Shown: positions 23,769 through 32,220 of the stretch, one piece after another | Numbering within the stretch: position 1 is the first letter of the stretch | Layout: every line of letters begins with the position of its first letter | Assembly (NCBI GenBank): GCA_917880885.1 | Contig: OU862908.1 | Location: 12,201,501 to 12,265,500, forward strand | Length of the DNA stretch: 64,000 bases | DNA from: Limnephilus marmoratus | Taxonomy: Eukaryota > Arthropoda > Insecta > Trichoptera > Limnephilidae | Direction: 5' to 3' | The notes under the pieces: generated by a model | Told to the model about the DNA's origin: nothing | Seen by the model: the letters and a program-made list of their open reading frames with translations, nothing else | The model's database searches: none | Translations under genes and position numbers: made by a program

Positions 23769-23806
23769 CTCTACCGGTTTCAGAAGCACCCTTCCTTCGT
23801 CAGGAG
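23769..23806 (-). ncRNA. Hammerhead-ribozyme-like motif in left PLE arm
   Basis: Minus strand: CTGACGA (fits CUGANGA), helix II GGAAG/CTTCT with a four-base loop, GAAAC, two-base loop CG, then GTA with predicted cleavage after 23772, and GAG pairing with CTC before the box. It is identical to 24333-24370. All core residues fit, but an extra A follows the CUGANGA box as in the other copies here. It lies just downstream of the endonuclease frame, as expected for a PLE terminus. Confidence 0.65.
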
Positions 23807-23817
23807 AATATTATAAC

Positions 23818-24315
23818 TAAACTATGGTACAGAATGTTTGGGTGTTTGAGTGGAAGGTGAGCAAAGTGGTGGGGGTAATTGCGGGATTTCCGGAAAGAGC
23901 AGAGCGGTTAATTGGAAAAATATTTAGAATGGGACTGAAAGATAAATTAATTTGGTTATTCAAAATACTAGCATTATTATTTAGGGATTTTCTGATTTCT
24001 AGTGCTTCTAAATTATCTAATTTTTTTGCTTTTATTATTACGGTGAAGAATTTTAACCCCTGTGTCCTTATTAAAAGTGTGATTTGTGGAAATTAGGTGA
24101 TTAGCAAACTCTGAAAAATTATTATTATTTAAGCATCTTAAATGTTCTGTGATTCTAATGTTTACATTTCTAGTTGTTTTAACTATGTAGAACGAAGGAC
24201 AATCATTGCAACATAGTTGGTAAATGCCTGAGTGGCTTAATTTATGATCTCTATCTTTAGTGTTTTTTAGTAATTTACCTAAATTGTTATCAGTATAGAA
24301 CGCATTCTGTATCAT
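23818..24315 (-). pseudogene. Penelope-type GIY-YIG endonuclease relic
   Basis: Minus-strand residues SGIYQLCCNDCPSFYIVKTT match the GIY-YIG core of Penelope-like elements, including the CCxxC insert that marks this group. The usual YIG is YIV, so the second motif glycine is lost. RNVNIRITEHLRCL supplies the conserved Arg and the EH. After about 100 codons an A-run near 24014-24022 shifts the frame. The next frame continues with LDNLEALEIRKSLNNN and LNNQINLSFSPILN, the normal family C-terminus, to a stop near 23819. In intact elements this domain nicks target DNA for reverse transcription. This copy is inactive. Confidence 0.85.
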
Positions 24316-24332
24316 AGTTTAGTTATAATATT

Positions 24333-24370
24333 CTCCTGACGAAGGAAGGGTGCTTCTGAAACCGGTAGAG
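24333..24370 (+). ncRNA. Hammerhead-ribozyme-like motif in right PLE arm
   Basis: This is the inverted counterpart of 23769-23806, with the same core: CTGACGA at 24336-24342, GAAAC at 24358-24362 and GTA at 24365-24367. Compared with the motif at 27601, the innermost helix-II pair changes from C-G to G-C, a compensatory change supporting the fold. Helix III is only two base pairs, as in other very small natural hammerheads. Confidence 0.65.
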
Positions 24371-24420
24371 TGTTTTAAAATAAAAATGGTCTTAAACAAA
24401 TTTATGTGTTTTTTTTTATT

Positions 24421-24992
24421 GTAAATTATGGCGAGCCACAAAGTTAGTGTTTTTTACAAATATGTAAAAAACTTCAATTTAAATACCATTGTTTTATTGC
24501 TAAAATAGCTAATTTTGAGACACTTTCTTAAAAACAAACGAATTATAGTAAAAAATTTAAAAATTATATTTTTCTCTGAAAAACTAAAACGTCGAGGTTT
24601 AGTTATATACTTAAAGGTTGTATTGTATCACTTGACTTTCTTAATTAAAAGTTTTCCCAAAAGGTATATTAATATCTGAAGAGCGATGCCATATTAGAAA
24701 TAATCGTTACAACGAAAACCTTGCCGAAACCCGAAATTCCCTTTCCCGATATAAATGGCTGACGGGAAAGACCAAGCAGTAAACAGTAATTCAACCCTGA
24801 CACCTCCGTCACGTGGAAGTAGATCACGTGACTTCCCGTCACAGCACCACCGGAAGCCATCCGAACCATCAGCCAAACAAACTAAACTTATGCGCGGCAA
24901 TACATTCAACCAACAAACCAACCAACTGTCTACTGGCTTCCCTACGTGCTCCGCTGATCGGTCGACGTACGAGATGCATTTTTTATTTACTG
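24421..24992. other. AT-rich DNA then GC-richer ORF-bearing patch
   Basis: 24421-24700 is AT-rich with nothing recognised. At 24755-24987 a plus-strand frame begins MADGKDQAVNSNSTLTPP and is Ser/Thr/Pro/Gln-rich, without a recognisable domain. It runs into a repeat-like GTGCCCGGC segment at about 25000. It could be a transposon-derived or disordered coding piece; I do not call it a gene. Confidence 0.3.
24808..24833. promoter_or_regulatory. Paired CACGTG E-boxes
   Basis: CACGTG occurs at 24810-24815 and 24825-24830, the second within the full palindrome TCACGTGA. This is the binding sequence class of bHLH-zip factors such as USF, Myc/Max and MITF/TFEB. Two sites 15 bp apart in AT-rich DNA are noticeable, but no promoter is shown. 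Confidence 0.3.
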
Positions 24993-25084
24993 GCTTTCGT
25001 GCCCGGCTTTGCCCGCGTTCAGATCCCATTTTGTTTTTTTTTTGTGTAAGCATATATTTTTGAAGTGATTCATCTTTAGCCCCG

Positions 25085-25315
25085 TTGTGATTTTAAATTC
25101 GGATGAGACGGAAAAGACGCATTACAGCACCTGCGAAGCATCAAACCGCGCTCATTGGCCGCTTTGATCATGATGTCACTTTTCAAGGTTCCTAATGTTT
25201 GAGATATGAAACGGAAATGACGATAGGTCTGCGCTCATTGGCCGCTTTGATTATGACCTCAGTTTTCAAGGCTCCTATTGGTTGAGATTATTTTGGTAAA
25301 GTTTCGCTCCTACCT
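25085..25315 (+). repeat. Family G repeat, copy 1
   Basis: Two internal half-copies contain CTCATTGGCCGCTTTGAT followed by TCAAGG..CCTA..GTTGAGAT. The same sequence in reverse orientation, also with the doubled unit, is at 39690-39905. ATTGG (inverted CCAAT) recurs in each unit. The repeat follows a GTGCCCGGCTTTGCCCGC segment at 25000-25018 that resembles the head of family F, so the two may belong to one larger element. Confidence 0.6.
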
Positions 25316-25361
25316 AATTCTTACTAAATTGATAACAGTCAGTTTGATTGTGAATCTTGAT

Positions 25362-25645
25362 GGTGTAGTGAAGCACTATATCGCGGGATAAGAGGGACTA
25401 CGGGACTAATTTGAACCACTATCGGTGTGCCAAAATACATTAAAAAGTGCGCATTTTAAAATGATTTGCCCGTAGGTAAAGGAAACCTATTTTAACCATT
25501 ATCGGCGTGACAAAAACATTCAAACGTGCGCTATTTAGTATTTGTGCATACCGATAGTGGTAAAAAGGTAATAAATAGTTTGGAACCCTCGCCGCAGTCC
25601 CCTCTTACCCCGCAGTAGTCCTAAGATATAGTACACTACCTCACC
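25362..25645. mobile_element. Foldback/hairpin element, about 285 bp
   Basis: The left arm (GGTGTAGTGAAGCACTATAT, then GATAAGAGGGACTAC, then CCACTATCGGTGTGCC) matches the inverted right arm (ATACCGATAGTGG, CCCTCTTACCCCGCAGTAGTCC, ATATAGTACACTACC) with moderate divergence. A third CCATTATCGGCGTG-type unit lies in the middle. No coding capacity. A MITE is inferred; the ends are approximate. Confidence 0.5.
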
Positions 25646-25691
25646 AGCAAAAATCTCTTTAGAATGATTATTGTAAATAGCTGAAAAATTA

Positions 25692-25880
25692 AATTAAAAC
25701 CAATCACTTTCTAAAATACCACTTATTTAACCACTCGGACCCATAAGCTTATTTTCACGGTAATATAACATTACCAGACATATGTATGACGTATCGGGCG
25801 TACCGTACCTGACTTATTAATAAAAGTTATCTACATTTTTCAAAACCAGTATTTTAGAAAGTGAGATTCGTTTTCATTTA
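25692..25880. mobile_element. Hairpin MITE-like sequence
   Basis: AAAACCAATCACTTTCTAAA at the left end and its inverted near-copy (TTTTAGAAAGTGAGATTCG) at the right end bound about 190 bp of non-coding DNA. Class unknown. Confidence 0.45.
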
Positions 25881-26062
25881 ATTAAAATGACGCCAATAAG
25901 TGAATTTAGCGAAGATTGTAAGCTAAAAAATATATACATATTTTTGGTTTAGTTTTAAATTTAAGAACGTGAATATAAAATTAAGGCACTGTACAATATA
26001 TTACCTTTGTAACTATGTTTTCAGCACGTAGGTGTAGTGTAATTTGCAACATTCAAATTATT

Positions 26063-26239
26063 AATAACCGGTCAGTGGTTGAGTGGACACCTGGGTGTCG
26101 CGTGTTCGATTCCTCGACTGGCTAAGTCCTCCATCACAACACAAGCAACATTTTCGGCTTTCTGTGGTGGTAGTAGGAGATTTTCAAACATTGTTGGGTT
26201 ATTCATAACCCGGGAATGTTTGTCTTTCTTAAAAAAAAA
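26063..26239 (+). repeat. tRNA-derived SINE (family B), copy 1
   Basis: The head has a box-A-like TGGTTGAGTGG (26076-26086) and box-B-like TGTTCGATTCC (26103-26113), the internal RNA polymerase III promoter of tRNA genes. A body follows (GGCTAAGTCCTCCATCACAA, GGAGATTTTCAAA, CCCGGGAATG) and an A-rich tail. A second copy at 49150-49312 shares the body through the tail. No tRNA cloverleaf can be drawn, so it is a SINE and not a tRNA gene. The apparent 67-codon frame is incidental. Confidence 0.7.
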
Positions 26240-27191
26240 GGAAAAAAATTTAAAAAAAAATCATTTTACTTTTATTGATTAAGCCTATTGTTGATTTTTA
26301 GCAAAAACTTTTAAAGTTCTGGTTGAAAAATACTTTATAAGCAATGGTTACCTTTTTCAACTCATTCAGTGAATTATTTGAGAAAAGATATAAGTAGGTA
26401 GGAATCGATTGTGTAATTAAATACTTACATAAGTATATTTAAGACCCTACAGTAAATAGTTTTTTATTATATTTTTTTTTCTGCAGAAGGATTTTCCATG
26501 ATAATTGCAAAATAGAAATGAAACAAGCTTCTAATATTATTACAGACAGGTAAAAAAAGTAATAGGCTCTAAATACTAATTTATCAAATATTTTGGTACC
26601 AACATAAATATTACTAATTAAGATTGAATTCTTGACACACGCCACGAGTTTGTGGCATTATTATTATTTAATAATTAAGGTAAGAAAACGAAACCATCTA
26701 AGAACAAAATGAAAATGCTTTTATTCCCCTTTGGATATATTTACCGCTAAAAAACAATTATTAAACTCGTCAAAGTTGATGTCCTACGCAATGTCCTTGT
26801 GATATCAAAATTTAATTATTAATTAATTGTGATATTTAATAATTTAACCGGTAATTACAAGTGCCAATCAAATTTCTAACTTCAACAGTGGCGAAGATTC
26901 AAGTAGATAAAAGGTTTAAGGTAAAAGTTAGTCGGTAAGCAACCACCTTCCTTCCCGGGTTACTGGGCTAAGCGCCGGTTAAGCGTGCCAGGTGAGTTAG
27001 CTTAACTCTGTAACACGCGTGTGCTAGTTATTCATCAATCTAATACTTCAAGCGATAACATTGTTAGATAAATCAACAAGATTAAAGTATTGTTCATTTC
27101 CATCACACTGTGATATTAGCCATCACTTTAAGGCCCGGCTTCCGGCATTTCTATCGATTTATTACATATCTTCCTTAAAATTATTAAATCA
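26240..27191. other. AT-rich DNA without recognised gene
   Basis: Nothing was recognised apart from a small GC-richer patch at 26945-27010. Confidence 0.4.
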
Positions 27192-27283
27192 CCTCCACAC
27201 AGCATCTTCAAAGATGACATAGGCCTTGAGGGAAGTTATTTTCCTCAGGGCCTCCTATGTGGAGTTAATGTAAAAAAAAAAAA
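27192..27283 (+). repeat. Family A repeat, 3' end only
   Basis: Only the last 92 bp of the family is present: CCTCCACACAGCATC, the CCTTGAGG...CCTCAGGG hairpin, GGAGTTAATGT and an A12 tail. 5' truncation with an intact 3' A-tail is the pattern left by LINE-type retrotransposition. Confidence 0.8.
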
Positions 27284-27600
27284 TGAGTACAAAAATGCAT
27301 AAATGTAATGATATATTATGTAATGACATATATTATGACTACCTACCTCCTGTTATATGTAATATCTTTTAGTTGTTGTAAGATTTCAGTTTGAGTTAAT
27401 TATTAATTTCTAGATACACAATGTAATAGTATAATGAGGAAATCTATAATTGGTTTCTCAGTAAGGTAAATTAAACATGTATAGAAAAATGAAACAATTC
27501 AATTTTGTATAAACCACTACCTACCCACCCAAACTTCATTAATAACTAGTAACGGCTCCACCCCTACCATAATAAAACATTGTTCGAAACTGTCAAATTA

Positions 27601-27662
27601 GTATAAACTTTCCCTGAAGAAGGAACGTTTGTTCCGAAACGGGTCGGATTTACGCATTATAC
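27601..27662 (+). ncRNA. Hammerhead-ribozyme-like motif, tandem copy 1
   Basis: Core: CTGAAGA at 27614-27620 (fits CUGANGA), helix II GGAAC/GTTCC with a four-base loop, GAAAC at 27636-27640, and GTC at 27643-27645 with predicted cleavage after 27645. Helix III is two pairs (A-U, C-G) with a GG loop. Helix I has TCC/GGA next to the core, an internal loop, and an outer GTATAA/TTATAC helix, as in type I hammerheads. An extra A (27621) follows the CUGANGA box and would have to bulge. Penelope-like elements are known to carry such minimal hammerheads. Activity is inferred, not shown. Confidence 0.7.
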
Positions 27663-27715
27663 ATATACGGCTCCACCCCTACCATAATAAAACATTGTTC
27701 GAAACTGTCAAATTA

Positions 27716-27777
27716 GTATAAACTTTCCCTGAAGAAGGAACGTTTGTTCCGAAACGGGTCGGATTTACGCATTATAC
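27716..27777 (+). ncRNA. Hammerhead-ribozyme-like motif, tandem copy 2
   Basis: This is an identical copy 115 bp downstream, with predicted cleavage after 27760. Together with copy 1 it would release a 115-nt RNA (27646-27760). Very short helix III hammerheads are known to act best as dimers, and the tandem arrangement allows that. Confidence 0.7.
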
Positions 27778-27954
27778 ATATAAGTGGTTTATACAAAGTT
27801 GAAATGTTTCATTTTTCTATAATGGATAACCACAAAGTTATAGCTACATAAAAAAATATAAACATGTATAAATTAATCAAATTGTAAACTGTTGATTTCC
27901 CTAAAATAAAATAAATAAATAAAAAATAAATAAACACCTCAAGTTTTAAAACTC

Positions 27955-28085
27955 TTTAAAAAATATATAGTATTCTTGAAGATAATATCTATTCATTCCC
28001 CACTTCGAAACGGCAATTATCTATATGAAATTTCCTCGATAGAAAGTAATCGCAAAAATGCTCCGAAAATTATTATAAACACGTT
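27955..28085 (-). repeat. Dispersed repeat family H, copy 2
   Basis: This is an inverted, diverged match to 2959-3095, sharing TATTCTTGAAGATAATATC and CCTCGATAGAAAG. It is non-coding. Confidence 0.55.
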
Positions 28086-29286
28086 TTTTCAGTTATTTTA
28101 CAAGTTATATGTATGAAAAAATGTGTTTCTTTAAATGCTATTTTAGACAATCCCCACGAGAGACGTTTTTCACAATTTTCGCTTAAATATTATCGTTTTA
28201 AACATTAGCGCGCTCTCTCTTTCTCTAACATTCTCCCCATCTTCTTATTTTCGAGTTGGTACACCGCGCCTTAATGGCAATTTTTGTTTGATTTAACCAT
28301 CAGTGATGGTGAAAAGAACTGTTCGAATTAGCAAATTGATGAAACGTTTATTTGCTTTTTTGAGTAAGTCGTGAAAACTGTGAGATTCATGAGTTATACG
28401 AAGAATGAAAAGAAAATTCATGCAAACACTAATCTAAATACATGTTTATGTATGTATGTATGTGTGCATGTATGTATGTATGTGTATTATGTACATACAT
28501 AAAAGCTACTTAAATATGTTTACACTTACTAGACTTCATTTCAAAATAACTATCCTCCATTGGTCACCATGATATAGGCAGCTGCATAGTATGGTGACCT
28601 AAATCTTCTCAAGTAAATGAATTAATCATGTAACATGTACTTATAAATAAATAAATAAAATAAATAAGGCCCGATATTACCAACTTGGCTACGAACACAA
28701 TATTTTCATTTAAAAATTTTCTTTGAAAATATTTTTCGCATAGTTTTATCGGGTGTATGAAAATATTCTGGAAAAAAACGCGCTCCTGAGTGGCACTTTG
28801 TGAATTTTTGTTGAAAAAGCTTGCGCACCACAGAAGTTGGCCGGACCGAGATTGGTAAAGGCCTCTCGATATAACGTCAAACAACGCGGGCAACCGTATA
28901 TACTTCATACCATATAATGCATTAATATAAAATTTCATAAAGTGTTGACGTTGATACAAGCAAGAAAAAAACATTTATTTGCAATTTTTTAATAGAACAG
29001 TTTTTCAAAATGGTTTTCTCATTGTGATGGCATTATTTGTGTAATTAAATTATAAATAATTTTGTTTACATTACTTCAGTTTGATAAATCATCTCATCAT
29101 ATTAAATGGAATAGGTTCACTTCTTCAGTATACAAATATTCCTGTAGAAGTGAACATCAAGTTGTCATATGTATCAAAATAAAGTGATATAAGCAAAGTT
29201 ATTTGTCTTGTAATTATATTTATTAATGCCTTTTTACAATCTTTACATGAAACATTAACATTAAGTAAGTCTAAACAAGGTAACGA
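28086..29286. other. AT-rich DNA without recognised gene
   Basis: A (TATG)n/(TGTA)n microsatellite of about 60 bp lies at 28440-28500. A 121-codon minus-strand frame at 28609-28974 has no recognised domain and no typical codon structure. Nothing else was seen. Confidence 0.4.
28440..28500. repeat. TATG/TGTA tetranucleotide microsatellite
   Basis: An imperfect run of TATG and TGTG units, with partial self-complementarity to the TACATACAT string at its end. Confidence 0.85.
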
Positions 29287-29289
29287 TTA

Positions 29290-29445
29290 GGGAACGTACC
29301 CATACTACGTGACCCGTTCGGGGGGGGGGGGGGTCTTCAAAATACTACGCTTGGTACAAATGAGCGGCGGGTTGCTTAGGTTTTTGGTCTCCGGGAGGGG
29401 GTTAAAAATTGCAAAAAGTTGGTCACGTAGTATGGGTACGTTCCC
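29290..29445. mobile_element. Harbinger-like hairpin MITE
   Basis: Perfect 25-bp terminal inverted repeats begin GGGAACGTACCCATACTACG. They are flanked by TTA at 29287-29289 and 29446-29448, consistent with the 3-bp TWA target duplication of PIF/Harbinger. The interior carries a run of about 14-15 G. No coding capacity in 156 bp. Confidence 0.7.
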
Positions 29446-29448
29446 TTA

Positions 29449-30336
29449 GGTATTAAAAATAAGTCACATTTAAAAATAATGTGAAATAGTAAACAAAATA
29501 AAATAAAAATTAGAGTTTTTATACTAAAAACGACAGAACGTGTAATTTAAATATACGGTCGACATGCGGATTTTTAACTTTTCCACAAGTCAACCCACTA
29601 AATCAGAGAGTATTTATTCATCACAACACCCATCAAAACCCAATTAACCTATCGGCGTATCTTATTTTCTTCTTACAAAATGTTTCATTTTTGGTCTATT
29701 ATTTAATTTATGTACCTTCTCACTCCCTCCGGTCTCTCAAATATTTAGTAGAGCATCGTTTCGTGAAAGAACCAGCAAAGCCAAGGCTGTACATTATATG
29801 CGGTAATGACACAAAACACAACGTGTTCTTGTCATTATACGAGTATTTATACAAAATGAAAACATGAAAAAAATACCAAAATGCGCGGAAAAATAATAGA
29901 GACGTTATTTTTACGTGTTAGACGTGTTATTTTTTCCCAAACGCTCGTAAGTATAAAATTTAATAAAATTATTAAAACAAATATTCGGAGTAAATCGCCC
30001 TTTTGAAGATATTTCACAAACATGCCACTGCAGAAGTGAAAAAATATATTATAGGCATAATTTTCTATTTGCTGAGAAACTTGTCTAAAACATCCACACT
30101 ATGTTCTATTAGAAACAACAACTTTATAACGAAATGTTATACTTAATGCTTTCTTTTCTAAATTTTTAATTCGTTGCATGCTAGGGTCTCGAGGAAAACA
30201 TAGTCACCCCACCGCGAAGATTATCTGACCTTCCTGGAAAATGCCTAATAATTATTAATTAATATTGTGATTCGGCACACATCTCAATCTGAATATAACA
30301 AAATAGTGGTACATGCTCGTAACAGACTAAGGATAG
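29449..30336. other. AT-rich DNA without recognised gene
   Basis: No coding or repeat signal was recognised. Confidence 0.4.
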
Positions 30337-30543
30337 GTTGATTCAAAAAATTTGATGGATTCATCAAATATTTGAAGTTAATTTTCACGTTCTGTGTTAG
30401 TTCTACTAAAGTTCTATGATTATTTCAGTTTTATGAAGCAACTGGCCTATAATGGTATAATAACAGAACTATAATAGAACTTATACAAAACGTGAAAATT
30501 GACTTCAAATATTTGATAAATCCGTCAATTTTTTTGAAACAAC
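30337..30543. mobile_element. Hairpin MITE family E, copy 1
   Basis: Arms of about 75-85 bp start GTTGATTCAAAAAATTTGAT and are mirrored by the right end (complement GTTGTTTCAAAAAAATTGAC). Both arms contain TCAAATATTTGAAGT and a TTTTCACGTT...AGTTCTA block. Diverged copies are at 44850-45046 and 47616-47810. Non-coding; superfamily undetermined. Confidence 0.65.
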
Positions 30544-30931
30544 ACGTCCTAACTACTGCAAACGATGAATTGAATATGAATAATCTAAATAAATGGGTCA
30601 AAGAATGTCATCTACTGGATCTGCCGGATCTGCCCTGATAATGGACACTGCAAAGCTGTGCGAAAAGTTGGCTAAAGACGGAGGTAGCGCAACACGGTAT
30701 AAAGAATACTATGTCTTTAAAATTTACATGTTATCCCACTCAATAAAAAAAAGAATTAATTTTCAGAAGCAAATGCATGATGAAAGACCGGCCACGTGAA
30801 AAAGATTATTTGTATCGTCTTTTTTTCTCTGATTTTCTCTGTACTTTTTTCTGATTCTGCATTCATATATTTATCTATGCAAATACATACCTTATGTCAA
30901 TGATTAAAATAATAATGTAATATATGCCAGA

Positions 30932-31020
30932 TAAATGAAACAATTAAACTTTCTTTGAACCACTTTTATATTTGAGTAAAGCCGACCGGATTCAGAACGA
31001 CCGTTCATTCTTCAGGGCAA
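30932..31020 (-). ncRNA. Degenerate hammerhead-like motif in PLE terminus
   Basis: On the minus strand the terminal block matches 4430-4530: CTGAAGA, helix II GAAC/GTTC, then GAATC in place of GAAAC, then GGTC. The altered A (position 15.1) breaks the first helix-III pair, so cleavage should be impaired although the CUGANGA box is intact. The adjacent sequence 30932-30985 is the same PLE terminal segment as at 4430. Confidence 0.5.
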
Positions 31021-32033
31021 AGTATGCAAAAGTATAATATATGCCACACTAAATTAAAAACACATATATGTAAATTGTTAAAGAACCCGTTGACAAGCTA
31101 ACAAACAGTTTAACGGGACCAAATTGTTTGTAAGTAACATTAAAAAAATGATAAAGTAAATAAAAAAAAGTTAAAGGACCTTTGTGCAGAAAGCATTATT
31201 ACATCTAACAATTTGAAATCATAACTAAAAATTCGAATACCGGGGTAAGCCGAGCAGGGATCATTATTTTGTGTAAAAGCAAAAAAAAAATAACATAAAA
31301 CCAGCTTAAAAAAACATCCGCATGTAAACATGTTCAACTCTACCATGTGAAAATAAATCTGCTGAAGCCATTAGCCAAAAAAATATGCCATGTTATAGGC
31401 AGTTGACATGCCAAAGGCTTTGCAGGTATTTCGATCTGGTGCGCGAATTCAGAATAGATATGTATCGCAAAAGGGATCAATTTCCCAAATAAAGGAGCCG
31501 TTGTTTGGCGACAGACGTTTTGGTGCCGTGTGCCCAGCAAAGCGCTTTGACTTTATCAAAAATTACCCTCGGTTAATAATCCTTTACCGGCAAACAGCCT
31601 TTGACGGCGGCAATCGGCCGATATTCTGCGCTGGAGAGGTTTATGCAAGACTTTTCCCGTCGATTTTCATAAAAAAGGATAAAGTGAATGCAGTTTAAAT
31701 ATTTTACACGGGTTTGAAAAAAAAACATGATACGTACCTGCTACCGCTACCTACGTGTTGGTGAGTAATCTTTAAGTGACCTACTAGGTATTGTAGCCAC
31801 TTTGTTTCCATGTTTCTTCTTTCATGATTAAGTTTAACATTAATATGTAATTAATTGCATCATAATGTTTTAATTAATAGTATAAAGCGATTGCTTGGGT
31901 TGGTTGGCAGTTGGAATGTTATTATTATGATTATAAAATTTGATATTGAGTTCGAAGTCAACCAACGAAAATCGTGATTTTTACATAGGTGTTATTCATT
32001 TAATTTTTTTCAAAGTTTCACAGTTATTCAACG
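31021..32033. other. AT-rich DNA with an unassigned open patch
   Basis: 31408-31695 is open for 96 codons on the plus strand and less AT-rich than its flanks, but shows no recognised motif and is also open on the minus strand. No gene is called. Confidence 0.3.
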
Positions 32034-32092
32034 TACTGAATAAAACCTCAAATTGTAATATTTAATAATTTAAGACAATATTAACAACTCTC
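32034..32092 (+). repeat. Short dispersed repeat D, copy 1
   Basis: The segment AATTGTAATATTTAAT...ATTAACAACTCTC recurs at 61087-61140 in the same orientation. Both copies sit beside a tRNA-like sequence, suggesting a composite SINE. Confidence 0.5.
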
Positions 32093-32147
32093 AAATGAAA
32101 AATGTGAAACACAAAAGACAGACATGAAGAAGGTTGATGTGGGCGAA

Positions 32148-32220
32148 TTAGCTCAGTGTTCAGAGCAAGGCAGAGTTCTGGATTCATTTTTCAGATGCGA
32201 TCAAATATTTTTCTTTCTTT
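32148..32220 (+). repeat. Degenerate tRNA-like SINE head
   Basis: GGGCGAATTAGCTCAGTG gives a good box A and D-arm, but box B (GGATTCATTTT) is decayed and the acceptor stem does not close. I regard it as a SINE head or tRNA pseudogene, not a functional tRNA. Confidence 0.45.

Larger units (their letters stand above)
23715..24420 (-). mobile_element. Penelope-like element fragment with inverted termini
   Basis: Arms at 23715-23831 and 24307-24420 are near-perfect inverted repeats of about 115 bp. Each contains a hammerhead-like motif. The interior codes on the minus strand for a broken GIY-YIG endonuclease, the C-terminal domain of Penelope-like retroelements. The reverse transcriptase is missing: the right arm joins directly upstream of the endonuclease. 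The right arm repeats even the end of the endonuclease frame (CATTCTGTA), so it is an inverted duplicate of the element's 3' end. Confidence 0.8.
27552..27781 (+). repeat. Two-unit 115-bp tandem duplication
   Basis: The two units, 27552-27666 and 27667-27781, appear identical by eye, each beginning ACGGCTCCACCCCTACCAT and ending ACGCATTATACATAT. Identity implies recent duplication, or RNA-level multimerisation before integration. Confidence 0.9.
27478..27850 (+). mobile_element. Penelope-like terminus with tandem ribozyme repeats
   Basis: Arms at 27478-27523 and 27781-27825 are inverted copies (AGTGGTTTATACAAAGTTGA, then ATGTTTCATTTTTCTATA). Between them a 115-bp unit is repeated twice in tandem and each unit contains a hammerhead-like motif. 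The terminal block is shared with 4398-4607 and 30932-31020. No protein coding remains. Architecture and shared ends point to a Penelope-like element terminus or a non-autonomous, retrozyme-like derivative. Confidence 0.65.

Noticed and set aside
28609..28974. 121-codon minus-strand gene
   Set aside because: AT-driven frame with no recognised domain and no GC or codon signal.
31408..31698. 96-codon plus-strand gene
   Set aside because: Open on both strands in the same patch, with no motif, splice or promoter support.
32148..32215. tRNA gene starting GGGCGAATTAGCTCAG
   Set aside because: Box B and the acceptor stem are decayed; no 7-base anticodon loop can be drawn.
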